DNA from: Cotesia glomerata
Lineage: Eukaryota > Arthropoda > Insecta > Hymenoptera > Braconidae
NCBI RefSeq assembly: GCF_020080835.1
Contig: NC_058164.1
Location: forward strand, 5,419,666-5,483,665
Direction: 5' to 3'
DNA: 64,000 nt
Under the pieces are notes generated by a model. That model was not told where the DNA came from. It was given only the letters and a program-made list of their open reading frames with translations, and ran no database searches. Each line of letters opens with the position of its first letter. Positions within the stretch are counted from its first letter, which is position 1. A program made the position numbers and the translations under genes. Below are positions 12,917 through 25,800 of this stretch, piece after piece.

Positions 12917-13967
12917 AATTTTTGTTAAAATCGATTTATTTAAACAGTATTTAAAAATTTTGAACAGTGGGGACAGAATAGAATAATTTCAGGGAGGTGT
13001 AACGAAAGTAATCTTGTTCATTTAAATTTTTTCATTCGTGCGATGTAATTTAAGGTGACTTTTGATAAATTTTTTTCTCAAAAATACGAAAAATTATCGA
13101 TCCTAAAATCTTTATTGTAATTTTTTTGAAATAAAATTAATTTTTAAATTTCAATCAATGATACAATTTTTAAATTGAAGGTTGAGGCCAAAAAATTATA
13201 AAACGATTATCTGTCTCAATAATGTATATGCTGCGAAAATTTTTAACCCAGAGCTTAGAAAATTAATTAACAACATCGATAAAAAATTATTTAACTGCAG
13301 AGTATAGTGTAATTTATGGTGGAAACAAAAAATATTATTCCAGAAGCGTTTTCAAACGTATGTTGGAATCACTGGAGAATATGATGCATAATATCTATAT
13401 AATAGCGAGTTAGGGGAGCCGGGATAAGCCGTAAGTAATGCAGTCTGGCTGTCAGCATGACACCTCGGTGGAGCTGGAGCTGTGAAAGTTTGAGGAACTC
13501 TTTTTCCTTTTCCCTTTCTCAGCTCCATCTCGTCTCCAGCTACTCATACTTATTCTGATTCCTTCATCCGCGATCCGGCTCACTGGCACGACGGTAATGG
13601 GCCTAAAAAGTGTTTGAATTGCCCTCGAAAATTTTCCAAATCCTCCGTCTTCCTTTCACCCAGTCATGTATTTTTTATTTTTTATTTCCCGAGCTGCGGA
13701 AACCTGTCAAGTGCAAGAGTTTCTAGGATATAAATATCACATTACAAATTATCCGTCACTTATTTTCCAGCTGCGCAAGAAATAACAACAACAATAGTGA
13801 TGGTTTGTATTTTAAATACATAGATAATACTGAAAGCTTTTATTTTTTAAGTAAATTTAATACTTGATTGTGATACTCGTGGAAAATTTTTTACCACGAA
13901 AAGTTGTCAGAAACAATTGACAGTGATAGACATCAACGTACGACGAGACTTAAGGATTTTATTTCAG

Positions 13968-14006
13968 GGAATATCAGCGACTCAATGTTCATCACGTACA
14001 TGACAA
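13968..14006 (+). other. candidate short exon, phase 1 at both ends
   Basis: A 39-nt segment between TTTTATTTCAG and GTAAGTGG. It is open when entered in phase 1 and leaves with a single A, which with GC from the exon at 20521 would give Ser. It contains two in-frame ATG codons, the first giving MFITYMT before the junction. That is too short for a signal peptide, so it would have to be an extra coding exon or a 5'UTR exon. Chance is possible. Confidence 0.22.
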
Positions 14007-16256
14007 GTAAGTGGTTTCAAAAGTTGACTGGAAAAATATCATATCAAATATAAAATATAATTTTTGTGTGTGTATTTTTCGTGAATATTTATTATTATGC
14101 GCGATAAATATTTATTTATTTCTCGCTAGATAAGACGTCCGGAAAACACTCGAGAAGATATAATATATAAATAGCGTATAGTAATGGTGACGATAACAAT
14201 AACAATGATTTGTAGGATCAGTATACGTGACAAGTGTAAGCGTTCCTGCAAGAAACCCAGAGAATTCTCTCGTCCAACCTGGATGCTACGCCAGCAAGTG
14301 TTTCTAATTTAAATTTCAAATTTTCTAATGTCGATTTTTGGCCCCGGTCTTATCAGCTTGCGAATCCCGGGCCATGTGCTTGAGTGCTTTTAATTCAAAC
14401 CTTCTAGCTCCGAGATTATGTTTTCTGGACGTTTTAAATTTATTTTTAAAAATATTTTTAATGTTAATTTTTACCAAACACTTTTAGTCTATAATAAATC
14501 ATTCATTTTTTTAAATGTCAGTTCCATACATAAGTTTTATTCAAATTCTCAGAGAAAATATTATAATAAATAAATAAAGACGATTTTTGAGTTACATAAT
14601 TGAAACTATTCTTAATTTATTTATTATAATATTTCTTTTCTATAAAATACATAAAAAAAATATGATTTAAACGTTTAATCAATAATTTCAAAGTTTGTAT
14701 CCCGAAAATGAGCTTTAATCACTTAAATTGAATCAATTACCCCAAAACAGCTCCTTGTAATCGCCCTAGGCATTTAATTCAAGTGACCCAAAACCGGAGT
14801 CTCTCATTAGAAAATAAAGTTACACCTCCCCACGTATAACAAACTCGACACAACAACCTAGCATTTCCTTCCCGTGAAATAATTCACAAAATTCCTCTCA
14901 TCTTTTTTCTGGGCGGTTTGCATAAAAATGAAAACAGAGCCCAGAAGCGGAATTAAAAATCGCGTTGAGCGTCGAACTAGAAGAATAAAATCAAAGTAGA
15001 AACAATGTCAATCAGAATTGGGAGCCCGGTTCAATCGTCGTATTGTATTTCAAAGAAATTCAGACATTAAATTCAACACACAAAGGGAATAAATAAAGAA
15101 AAAAAAGATAAAAGATACCGCTCAGCTCAACAATTTTATTATCCAGGGTTGGTGGTTCTTTCCGGGGGTTGAAGCACTTGTACAACTGGTAGTAGCTGTA
15201 AGCAGTACCAGTAACCTGGGTTAAAGGTTAAATTACAAAAATTTATGCGGGCCTCTTCCATCGTCTTTGCTACTTGCCGTAATGAATTCTTTGGTAGCGT
15301 TTCTCAAAGTAAAGCGAAAATACCAGGCTCGGTGCCTAGAGAGGAGAATAAAAGCCCCTGGGAGCGCCAGGAAAAACTAAACTAAAGCTCTGGGAGTAAT
15401 AATTGGGACACGGCTTTATTGTACGACAGAAACAAAGTGGATATTCCGGATGGTTTGCCTGCTATTGGCCGCCGAGACCGGTGAATTTCTTCTGCCAGAC
15501 TGGAACTCACTTCCAGATGATACTCCGTGAGGTTTTCTCGCCTTCCATTTGCAGCTTTACTCCTCGCCGGGGTTGTAGTCATTCTGCAGCAACAGAATAG
15601 GTTAGGCTGTGCCGAGTAAATTGCTGGGTGGCGAATCGTACACAAGACTGCCTACTTATTTAGAATATTGCTGGCATACATCTGCATAAATTCCGTGCAG
15701 GCTGTACCACATTCTTGGCCCGCACCAAGCTCCTCCGACTCCTATTTGGATTTTATGCACGACACTCTCTTCATTACCTTCCACGGTGTATACACAACAG
15801 CAGTAAACTCAAAAATACTGGTTGTGGGTGTGGGTGGAATAAAAACATAGGATTTAATTCCAAGGCCCTTCGCCCGCTCCCTCAATTGGAAATTCCGGGT
15901 TCTTGGACTCCAGGATCTTTGCCGCTGAAGTAATGCGCTTTTTACGAGCTCTTTGCTCACATTTATTGTATCGATTCCCCGCTGTGATGTCGTTAAATTT
16001 TTAATGCCTATACATGGAAATATTTCGATGCAAAGGCAGTTTAAGTTTTTTTTTATGGCCGAGTACTCAAAAATGATTACAGATTTTTATTCGCGGGCTT
16101 GAGAGGATTATTTTGATTTGGAATTTTAAGAATTTTAAATTTATAGATCGTTTTTTTTTATTTTTCGTTGCAAATAACTTCAAAATTTAATAAATTTATT
16201 ATAACTTAAGAAATTACATTTACAATTTTGACATTTTTTATATTAAATTTTGTTTA

Positions 16257-16627
16257 CCCCCATGAAAAAAAAATATAAAAAAGATATATTTTAATTATCT
16301 TAAAAATCTATAAAAAATATATAAATATATAAAAAATATGTATAGTAAATATATTTTCAATAACTAACTTTTGGCCGATTTTCATATATATTTTAGATAT
16401 ATTCAAGATATATCTTAAAATACCAAAAAAATACATAGCTAAAAATATGAAAAAAAAATATATTTTGAACATATTTAAAATATATAAAAAAAATATATGA
16501 AAATCGGCCAAAAGTTACTTATTAAAATATATTTACTATACATAATTTATATATTTTTTATAGATTTTTAATATATTTTTTATGTATTTCGAACAATATT
16601 TTTTTTATTTTTTTTTTTTCATGGAGG
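16257..16627. mobile_element. palindromic MITE, CCCCCATG ends (copy 2)
   Basis: A 371-bp relative of the element at 4844-5177. It starts CCCCCATGAAAAAAAA and ends TTTTTTTTCATGGAGG, with the same inner inverted pair (GGCCGATTTTCATATATATT and its complement GAAAATCGGCCAAAAGTTA). It is flanked by TA on both sides, the usual target duplication of Tc1/mariner elements. No transposase. A short frame on the minus strand inside it is made of ATATATTT repeats and is not a gene. Confidence 0.82.
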
Positions 16628-16797
16628 TATGAAAATTAGTTAAAAAATTTCTATACTTAATTTTTGATCATTATAAAAGTTCCAAAAATTGAAACTTTAG
16701 TTTAAAAATAATGATTCAAAGTGAGAAAAAAAATTAATTCCAAACCTTACAATCTCTTTGCAATCAAGGGTCCCCAAATAAAATTCTCTTGAGCCAT

Positions 16798-16821
16798 AAA
16801 AAAAAAAAAAAAAAAAAAAAA
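16798..16821. repeat. poly(A) tract, 24 nt
   Basis: Uninterrupted run of A. No target duplication or retrocopy body was recognised upstream, so a SINE or processed-copy tail cannot be claimed. Confidence 0.9.
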
Positions 16822-17991
16822 TAAGATTAAAATAACATTATTTGGGTTAATGGAAATAGTAATCAAAGTAGTAATAGTAGTGGGTAAAAGATATGAGAAA
16901 AATGGCAAACTAAAGCTCGAGATTTGTTGGATATTGCTTCCGAGTCAAATACATATTCAAATTGAATTTGTACGCGCTACCAGACACGTTGATTTGAAAT
17001 CATTCAGCGGCTCAGGCCAAAACTGCTTCCGCTTATGATTTTCAAACCGTCTTCTCTCCATATCTAGTTCCCTATCCATATACATATAGATATAGATGGA
17101 GATATAATAAACAGGATCTATCTCACTCACAGATATCATTCGTATATAAACCGACTAATGGAAATTCTAAGCGAGAAGTTGGTCAAACACAATCACTTTG
17201 CATAGCGCATGCACATATATATTCTGGTTTACTATTGTACATAGTCTAGTCATCGATTATTTGCTTAATCATTAATTTAAATCCTTATTGTTCGGTAGCG
17301 GTATTGATATTAAATCCTTTATTGCGGTAATTGTTATTATCGAATTGTTCGGCATTAGCGAGGTCAAAAAAGTAAATGAACTGTAGTTAAGTTAAATTAA
17401 ATATAACACAACATGAAATAGAATGACTGTGACATATATGAAATTTATATCACGGTTGATGAATGTTAAGTATAATTAGTACGAATTTGAGGTTCACAGT
17501 TTTCATTAATGCCGATCATTTCAATTATACGCGATAATTAAATCCATTGATATCATTCCAATAAAATAAAATAAAATTAAATATAAATGGCTGTTCAAGT
17601 TCCGTGCCGCGGTATTGTGTACAAATAATCATGTTAATCAATTTTACCCGACGCATATTTTACTAATTTATTATCTTTGTGCTTTTAATTACCTGACCAT
17701 ACGCTCAATATCTGTTTGTTGCCTTGTTTTGTTTAATATTAATAGTTTATTATTTGTTTCATTTCAATAAATTCATTTATTTTCCGTTGTGTTGTGTTTT
17801 TCACTTTTAATACTTGATATTTATATTATAATTCAATTTTCGCTTCATATTTTTGTAGGTTTAAACATTTACGACCTACTAAGAGTCATTTTTTCATTAT
17901 TATAATAATTTTATTATATCAATTTTTCATTGTATAATTATACAACAATTAATCTCTCACATAATTTTTAACCACACTGAAATGTTTTTTT

Positions 17992-18270
17992 CCATAAAAA
18001 ATGGCATTAAAGCTCAAAATTTGTGTTTAAAATTTTATAAAAAAATTTTAATTCATCCAATAATCAATATTCAGAACTAAAAATTATATTTTACAAAATT
18101 TACATCGTATCAATAATTAAATTTCAATAAATTAAATATATTAATGACTTATTGCATCATTTTTAGTATAATTACATTTTTTTTTATAAAAAATCACATT
18201 GAAGCTCAAAATTCATGTTTAAAATTTTATAAAAAAATTTTAATTTCATCCAATCATTAAAATACGGACC
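17992..18270 (+). repeat. direct duplication, ~192-bp period
   Basis: The block AAGCTCAAAATTTGTGTTTA followed by AAATTTTATAAAAAAATTTTAA and TCATCCAAT occurs at about 18009 and again at about 18201. The two copies are close in sequence, so this duplication is younger than those at 4017 and 10310. Confidence 0.65.
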
Positions 18271-20520
18271 CAGAAATTTTATTTAAAAAACAATAAAAAA
18301 ATTCCATTTTAATAAAGATAAATCTTCATGACAAAACCCACTTATCGCTCTCAAAACTCTACACCCCGTAAAAAAAATTAATTGTCAATTAATATAATCA
18401 CAAAAAAACAACCAAACCTCTCAGATTTATTAAATTTTAATTCTGTAAATAAAAACAGTAATTATTTATTATTTACCGATGTTTATTTACTAAAATAATT
18501 GAAAATGAATAAATCGAGGGCTTATCCGTGAGTATTTATTATAAAAATGATAACTCGTACACAGCAGGGAGTCGGGGACTCACTTGCCGATGCAGAACAA
18601 GAATAACTCGTCAATATCCTCGTCTGTAGGTGTGTATGAAATGTACAACGCGAAAACCGATTTAAATTAAATTAATATTTGCTATACGTGCGCTATATGC
18701 TGGACCGGCGTGTATTTAGTCCGGCGTACGCGGGATAACGAGTGAGCGGGCCGAAGGGGTGCTGCAAAAAGGACCAGAGGAGGTGAGCTGGGATTTTGAT
18801 TTGTTTCCGTTGTCGCTCGGGTCAACCAAATTCTGCTCCAGCATACGCGGATTCTCGAGAGTTTAAATGCGAATAAGGTTCGTGCAATTATTTATGATGA
18901 ACCTCGCTCACACATGCGCTCCACACGTCCGCATGTGTGTCTGCGGATCGGAGCAATAGCAGAAAATAGAGGATGAGCCACTCTACCAGTCATTTGCTGA
19001 CACGAGAGCATCATACGCGTCCCAACGTTTACAATCAATGATGCAGCACATGTGGAGTCTGCATAACAGTCTATTTTATCCCTCCGCTCCTCCAACCCTT
19101 CAGGCTTCTGTCTCACTTAAAACCTTTCCCGTTTGACATTTAGCGTCGCTGTTAAAATAATTCCCGGTGGCTCTTACTCCAGCCGCGTTCCTGGTCCCTG
19201 TTTTCTCTTCGAATGGCTTTCACGTACACAGTATCGATTACCAGAGACCGCGAGTTCTGATTAAAATCGAACGAGTTCACCCCTGTTCCAGACACCACAC
19301 ATAACAATACGACTCAATAACCTCATGCGATTCTCACTCAATTGTTAATTTTTATTTTTACTCCCATTTTTATTTCTATTCCAGTCTCTATTTTTTATTT
19401 TATTCTATTTTATTTATTTACTCTGGTGACTCTGTTGACAAAAATCGAATTTTAAAATCCAATATGGGCTTTTAAAATTATTTTACTCGACAAATTTCAT
19501 ATCAACTGTTCACTGGATTGAAATGGACAAAAATTACCAACAGTTTAACGGTTTTGGTTTTAGTTTAAGGTTTTAGTTTTTATTTTAATTGCAGTTGCAC
19601 AGATGAATTCCAAAAACATCACGGATATTACCTCTTCATGGATCTCTAATAGGTTACAACGTAATAAACCCGTGTAATAGCCGGTCCACATTTCCGTCGT
19701 CATCTCTCGCATTAACAATTTCGCAATCTAATTCCGAGGATTTAATCTCCGTGTTGATAAGCGTATCTAAGGCTCGCAAATGTTGCTTACGAGAGAGGAT
19801 AGAAAATAGAGGACAGAGGATCCCTTTCAGCTTTTGTGGACTAAGCGTGTGTATACAGAAGAGAAGTACAAAGGTTTAAAAAAAAAGCTTACTTAACATT
19901 GCCAGTCGTGTCTTTTGGCTTTCATCCAGCTTACTTTCACCTCACATCTCACAACTCACATCTCATTTGTACTCCGCATTCCTAATTATGTCCTTCAACC
20001 GCGTTTATCTTTTATGTAATTAATTTTATCCTTTTTAACAACAAATTTGTTAAATTAAGTTAGAGAAGAAAAATTATTTTATTTTCATCAAATTAATTTT
20101 TAAAGCCCAAATTTTGGGATAAAAATTAGAGAAAAAATTACAGAATACTTTTTTTTTAGGAAATTTAATTCTCTACAAAAAAAGGTCCTTATTTTTGCAA
20201 TATATCCCTTTTTTCAAAGCAGTATGATGACTATAAAATACAGAGAATGAAAATCAATAACCACAAAGTTATCGATAAAATAAACTATTGCAGTTCAAAC
20301 TGAATTGGTAGTCAATAGTGTCTCTTTAAACCTACAAATTATCCTACCGACTAATTCTGCGGACGTACCAGATGTTCCCGATGTCCTGCAGGACGCTCTG
20401 TAAATAAACATCACTTTATTACTATTTTTCCAATAGCATAAGCTCATTTTCCGGACGATACAAACTATCAAGACAATTAATGAAAAAATATTAATTTTTG
20501 GAATTATTTTATGTTAACAG

Positions 20521-20652
20521 GCCCGCCGAAGATCCTGATGAGACCGCGGTCCCAGCACGTAAAGGCAGGAGGGATCGCCAGTTTCTACTGCAGCGCCCAT
20601 GGACAGCCCCCGCCACAAATCCACTGGCGCAAGAACGGGAAAAAAGTTTCCT
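20521..20652 (+). CDS. Lar: Lar exon: first half of Ig domain 1
   Basis: Internal exon of the receptor tyrosine phosphatase Lar, an axon-guidance and synapse-organising receptor that binds heparan sulphate proteoglycans through Ig1. It begins after the acceptor ending TTAACAG and stops before the strong donor GTGAGT at 20653. It enters with two bases of a split codon and leaves with one, so it is phase 1 at both ends (132 nt). The peptide starts PPKILMRPRSQ and contains VKAGGIASFYC, with the first Ig cysteine, then PPPQIHW, with the core tryptophan, then RKNGKKV. The lysine-rich RKNGKK segment corresponds to the heparan-sulphate-binding loop known in LAR-family Ig1. The apparent ATG at 20511 lies in the intron and is not a start. 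The domain is completed by the exon at 22029. Family assignment is firm. The exon carrying the signal peptide was not found. Confidence 0.93.
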
Positions 20653-21097
20653 GTGAGTTTCCTATTCCACGTAGCTCTTCAACTGATCTTATTGTCTCCT
20701 TACTTTTCTTATACATTCTAACTCTGTTTTTCTTTCTTGCCCTCTTCCATCTTCATTCACGGTGTTCTTACTCCCCCTTGCCCATCAGCTCTAAAAACTC
20801 GAGCCAGACTCACTTCCGACTAAAGATTTAACGGGCAAAAGAGAATCAGGAAGGATCTACGCTACGCTGATTTTCTCATCCCAAGCTTTAAAATACTTTT
20901 AGCCTCTTTTCTTCAAAACTTTACATCTGCAAACTCAATCTCTCTTTCTCTGGCCGTCTCATTTGCTTAACTTTCACCCAATAGAATTATTAATTTTACA
21001 TAGCAATCGTACTTTTCAAAACAATTATTATATTATTACTCCCCTTAATTTCAAAATTTTTCATTTATTTTTGTTGATATTAATTCAATTAATTATA

Positions 21098-21340
21098 CAG
21101 GGTGTCCCAGAAGTAACGGACGCCATTTACTTACACATTCACACGTGCACGCGTCTTTGTTTAAAACGCACTTGACTGGACACTGGTGCTCTCTCTCTCT
21201 AATGCATAAAAGGACGTTATTTTAATTAATAATTAATTATCTATGCGTCTGATTAAAAAATGGCTAAGGACTTTTCGTCTCAGAATTATTTTATTTATCA
21301 GATGCTACAATGGCGTCCGTTACTTGGCTGGGACACTCTG
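21098..21340. mobile_element. TA-flanked MITE with CAGGGTGTCCC ends
   Basis: A 243-bp element. The left end is CAGGGTGTCCCAGAAGTAAC followed by GGACGCCAT. The right end is ATGGCGTCCGTTACTTGG followed by CTGGGACACTCTG, its inverse with small differences. TA stands at 21096-21097 and 21341-21342, the target duplication expected of Tc1/mariner. No coding capacity. Confidence 0.85.
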
Positions 21341-21342
21341 TA

Positions 21343-21562
21343 TAAGGTAAAAGACCCAGTTATTGAAACTGGCCTAGTTGTTTGACACTTGCAATTTTAT
21401 TCTAATTAAAAAAATTAAATGTTCTCAAAAAACCAATTTTTTTAAGGTTTATAATTCAAAAATTATATTTATTAATTTATTAGAGTTGATTTGTTTTTTT
21501 TTAATTAGAATAAAATTCGCAAATGTCAATAACTAGGCCAGTTACTGGGTCTTTTACCTTAT
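21343..21562. mobile_element. second MITE abutting the first, AGGTAAAAGACCCAGT ends
   Basis: Left end TAAGGTAAAAGACCCAGTTA, right end ACTGGGTCTTTTACCTTA, an inverted match. Inner arms also pair: CTGGCCTAGTT and AACTAGGCCAG, then ATTTTATTCTAATTAAAA and its complement. The element therefore folds into a long hairpin. It is flanked by TA or TATA and shares the TA at 21341-21342 with its neighbour. Confidence 0.82.
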
Positions 21563-22028
21563 ATAATTAATACTCATGATTTGGTCTTCATTTTTTCACA
21601 TTTTTTTGAAAAAATTTTCTGTTATGATTTAATATGATCAATTGATCATACATGATTACATCAGGCCATAAGTATGAATAAAGAATTCAATTTTTTATAC
21701 ATTTTTTTAGAACATTTTATCGTCAATTTTTTTTCATTCTTCCAAAATAATTTTTCTCACCTTTTATTTATCAGTAGGGCAGAAGTACCGTTTTTAGCCG
21801 GTTAACATTTGAATTAATTATAAAAAATTATAATATTATAACCATATTTTTGTTGAATTTAAAAAAATTTATATTAAAACAAATTGAATTTGTAATGGTC
21901 TATTAATATAAATTCATTTCTATCATTTATTTGAACAATAAATGGCCACAAACGGTACAGTGGCCAAAAACGGTACTTCTACTCTATTCTTATTATGCTT
22001 GATATATAATTTACGAATAATTTTCCAG

Positions 22029-22187
22029 CTACGGCGTCGCGCTACAGTACCAAATCCTACGCAAATGGCGCGCTCCTGAGGATCGACCCAGTAAGAGCAA
22101 ATCGCGATGAAGCAATGTGGGAATGTGTTGCCGAAAATGGAGTCGGTGATGCTGTGACAGCAGAAGCCCAGCTGACCGTCCACGAAC
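22029..22187 (+). CDS. Lar: Lar exon: second half of Ig domain 1
   Basis: Second Lar exon in the window, 159 nt, phase 1 at both ends. The acceptor is TTTTCCAG and the donor GTAAGT at 22188. Joined to the previous exon, the split codon gives Ser and the peptide continues TASRYSTKSYANGALLRIDP, then the Ig strand F signature DEAMWECVAENGVGDAV, which closes the Ig1 disulphide. It ends QLTVHE plus one base of the next codon. The phrase ECVAENGVGDAV is highly characteristic of Lar Ig1. One oddity is a Trp in place of the usual Tyr two residues before the second Ig cysteine. It lies 1.4 kb from the previous exon and is followed by a 37-kb intron. Identity as Lar is very secure, and the exon borders are clear from splice signals and phase. 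Confidence 0.94.
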
Positions 22188-22854
22188 GTAAGTCTCTTTA
22201 AATTTCAATTTTCCGGTCTTCTACTTGAGTTTCAAATCCTGTTTAATAAATCTATTTTCAAATTCTCCGGCTAAAAAGAAAGGGCTTAGAAGCCCCGACA
22301 CTAAGCCAAAAGTCGACCCGAATTCAGCAGAAGATGCCTGCAAGATGAATCACTTAATCGCGCAATCCTTCAAAGTTTAAGTGAAATTAAAACGGGCTCA
22401 CGGTTAATTTTGTCCATTACTTTGTTCAAATATATTAGAATAGTCTAGTGAAATATATATACAGATAAAATTGAATGTATTATAGTATTCTTTGGACGAA
22501 ATAGGTCTCACTTGTTCACAAGGTTCCTCGACAATCTTGTCCTCTTGCTCGCTCACCTCATTTTAACGGTAGAACGAGCAGCTTAATGGCGCCCAGTTGA
22601 ACGTCCAAACGGAACTGGTAGCTACAGCTCTAGCCCGGCTTAATGGGAAAGAAGTACTGGCATTCCGTTGTAGAAAAGCTTCTCTTACTACTTCTGTTTC
22701 CACTGGTAGTACTCCAGCCATTCCCATTCTACGATGAGATCGCGTGAAATTTTGCGGACCGGCTTAATTGGTTTCTCTCACTTTTAATTTAATTTAAGAC
22801 GTAGAGACTCACTTTCTTACTCTCTTTTACTCCTTAACTTTCCGCCAAAACTCG

Positions 22855-22883
22855 AAAAAAAAAAAAAAAAAAAAAAAAAAAAA
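22855..22883. repeat. poly(A) tract, 29 nt
   Basis: Uninterrupted run of A after CTCG. It may be the tail of an old retroposed copy, but no body or target duplication was recognised. Confidence 0.9.
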
Positions 22884-25800
22884 CGAAGACTAAAACTCGA
22901 GGAAGATGAATAAGAAAAAGTATTACAGTTTAAGAAAATGTGCAGCGAGCACTTTTTTATCATTCTCAATCCCGCCATCCTTCCATCCCGTCATAAGATT
23001 AAGCAACTTGACTTATGAAATATTCTTAAACTTTCTTCTTATTGTTAATTGTTTTTATTGTTAATTTGGATAAAATTTAATAAATTGTACGAAAAAATTT
23101 AAGTGGATTTTAAAATTCAAACTTTCTTAAAAGTTTTTTTTTTAAAGATCATTCATTTTCAATTATAATTTTATTAATTTAAATTTTTTTTTAACGATAT
23201 CCTTGTAAAAAATAAATTCGAAAAATAAGATGAATAACTAACTAAGAGACCATAATTTCAAGAAAATGAACATCAAGTAAGCACTTTGCCATAATTCTCA
23301 ATTCTCCGCTTACTTATTGTTAATTATTTTTTGTTGCGAATTCATTATCACAGCGCTCAGTCCCGAGTTTTACGACAGTACACGTGCTCAAGTATCATTT
23401 TCACATTCATTTTAATAGACACTTTTATCACCGGTGTTTTATTATATTTGCTATCTGTCTTTTATTGTCATTAAAAGCGCGGACAGGTGCTCGCTCAGTT
23501 ATTAATGTTTAAATTTTTCATGCACACGTACCCTCAAAATTTTATTCATCGGCCATTAAAATAATATTGACGTCCTATTAATCGGCATTTTATGTTCACT
23601 AGAAATTCAAATTGCGCGCATACGCGCGCGCTCTAATCTTGAACCAATAAGGAATCAGGGTCCATGTTTTCGATACTAAGCTAACTTCATTCTACCATCA
23701 ATTTTAGCATATAGGATTATTAAAAAAAATGACAATATAAATATATGTACAGTATAAAGTATAAAGTTTAAGATTGGGCGCCAGAAAGTAAAATTATTGC
23801 GCAGTTAAACTACCAAGTCATACCAATAAACACAATTGATAACAAATGATATAAATTGATTCTTTATACTTTACTTCATAATCGATACGCTCATATCGTA
23901 CATTCGTGTAATGATACCATTTTTTATTTTTTTTCGAGAACAAAGAAAGCTTCGCGTTCTTGGTGGCCTCAGTGGCGCTATTATATGGAAAACGAGAAAC
24001 AGACGGAAAAAAGTAACGAAACAAACGTAAAGGTTGAAATAAACGATGATGGCGCCCAACGACGTAGATAAAAGTTAAATGCTAACGTAAATATCGCACA
24101 ACACAACTCGAAGCTCAAACTATACACATTTTAGAAGGGTAAGTGTGTGTGGGTGTGCATATAAGAGAGCCTGGCCTAGAGTGTGCCATGAAAGAGTGAG
24201 GGGAAAGTTTGCCAAGGGGGGAAAAATAGCGGTGGCATGAACGCGAGAGTAACGAGAGAACTCTCTAGCATTTTCCGGCGGTCGTGAATATGAGTGGAAA
24301 CAACAAAAATAGTCGACGACCATTACTGGTAACCACCCAAAGTGTCCTCAACGTGTGTGTATGTGTAAGTGTATGAGAGTGAGGGTGGGTGGGGTTCACC
24401 TGACGCGCGTTCAACGTGCCACTAAAAATCTGAAAACCATTACGTTACGTATACGTAATACGTGGAAAGTGCTACGTCGCCAGTATCATCTAGGAACAGC
24501 TTGAATTTTCCTCGTTCCTATCAACCGCTACAACATCTACAGCTACAAAACTACAACACCGCATCACCACTATCGCATTGTTTTTTCGTTTGCTTTCCAG
24601 GGACTCTTTTTCACCGAACCAGCCAACGCACTGTTGTGGTCTTTTCACTCCACGTATGTATGGCTATCGCGATACATTTATCAAAGCAATTGTACTTACT
24701 GGGGATTTCGAGACGATGCGGGCAAGGATTTTTGGACGGAGTATCAACTTACGAAGGAGAAAGAGAAAATATATCGAGTGTCTTGTGAAAGCGGAGGAAA
24801 CATCTTCTCGGATATCGGAAGTTGCTTGTTGTCAAACTATTTTGTATAACTCGATTGCTCAATTCGCCATTATAGTCATCGCAGTCCTGCGGTTTGTTGT
24901 TTTCATTCTGGTGAAATCGATCTGTATACAATGGGTTAGACACTTCTAGCTACTTCTATTCCGTTGTTTCCATTAGAATTAACAATCACCCAAACTAACT
25001 CCATACAAACTACTTTTTCAAATAATGCCTATTGATGCTTTTACGAATATTTACATAGTAAAAATTTTTTTATTAAACTTTTTCTTCTGTCAGATGTTTT
25101 TCTTCAAACTTTCTTTCGATTTCCTTTTTTAAAAAGTTTTTCTTTCAGTAAATAAATCTGGGACAAATTTTGTAAAATTCAGCATCAATAACTTCCATTA
25201 GCAATCATTGCCTAGCTGTGTACTAGGTCTGATAAAGCCATATTATAAAATGTTTTTACAAGTAATCCATCAATAACAATCAAAGTAATCCCTGCTGAAT
25301 GATATTCATTATGAAAACATTTAAAAATGTCATCAAGCATCCAAAACGTAAATTGAAACTCATGAATCAAAGCACAGGTTGTTCCGTTGTCGGAAATAGA
25401 GCCACCCACATGATCTTCCTCGCCTCTCTGATTCCTCGGTTACTTACATACACAGCTAGATGCTATTCACCGGGCTTGTATGCGCTGAAATCGGGGATTG
25501 CCGGGTTTTAATTAATCCAAGAGTACACCTCCCTTCAACGACATCTACTTCTAATTATCTGTCCGTTAATTGGGTGGAATATAATGTCCTATACAAAATG
25601 TACTACTAATTTCTTTCCCCCTTCAGATTCTCCTCCACGAGGCTCTTTAAATATTCAATCCAATTATCCGAACACTTTTTAATTATACTTACACTTAAAA
25701 TACAAATAAATCCCATCTTCTATCTGCAATACACGTGACTCTGCTGAATTGTTAATCGAATCAATGTGATAAATCTTCACCATTTCTCTCATTCGTCAGC

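Larger units (their letters stand above)
8612..16256. other. non-coding stretch with old repeats
   Basis: No recognisable gene. Contains the ~170-bp tandem array at 10310-10830, the direct repeats at 11992-12916 and the candidate short exon at 13968. Open frames at 9634-9972, 12349-12690 and 15382-15645 are short, low in similarity to any family, and partly low-complexity. About 15240-15960 is GC-richer than its surroundings and open in several frames on both strands, which suggests base composition rather than coding. Confidence 0.5.
16628..20520. other. non-coding stretch up to the first Lar exon
   Basis: No recognisable gene. Contains a 24-base poly-A (16798), the 192-bp direct repeat at 17992-18270 and a GC-richer patch about 18540-19290 with short frames on both strands. 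The last part is a typical intron end, with TTTTATGTTAACAG immediately before 20521. Confidence 0.55.
20653..22028 (+). other. Lar intron inside Ig1 (phase 1), 1376 bp
   Basis: Bounded by GTGAGT and TTTTCCAG. It holds two unrelated inverted-repeat MITEs side by side (21098-21340 and about 21343-21562). The rest is AT-rich with no further coding sequence. Confidence 0.9.

Noticed and set aside
16308..16511. 67-codon minus frame rich in Ile, Phe and Tyr
   Set aside because: It lies entirely within the palindromic MITE and reads its ATATATTT repeats.
20511..20513. ATG just upstream of the first Lar exon
   Set aside because: It lies in the intron end before the TTAACAG acceptor, and the following peptide starts mid-domain in a receptor that needs a signal peptide.
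20831..20831. Extension of the Ig1 reading frame past the donor to a stop at 20831
   Set aside because: Sequence after 20652 loses all similarity to Lar, and the GTGAGT donor plus the matching exon at 22029 explain the domain fully.
24462..24949. Three overlapping + strand frames and one minus frame
   Set aside because: Simultaneous openness in several frames reflects base composition. None matches a known protein.
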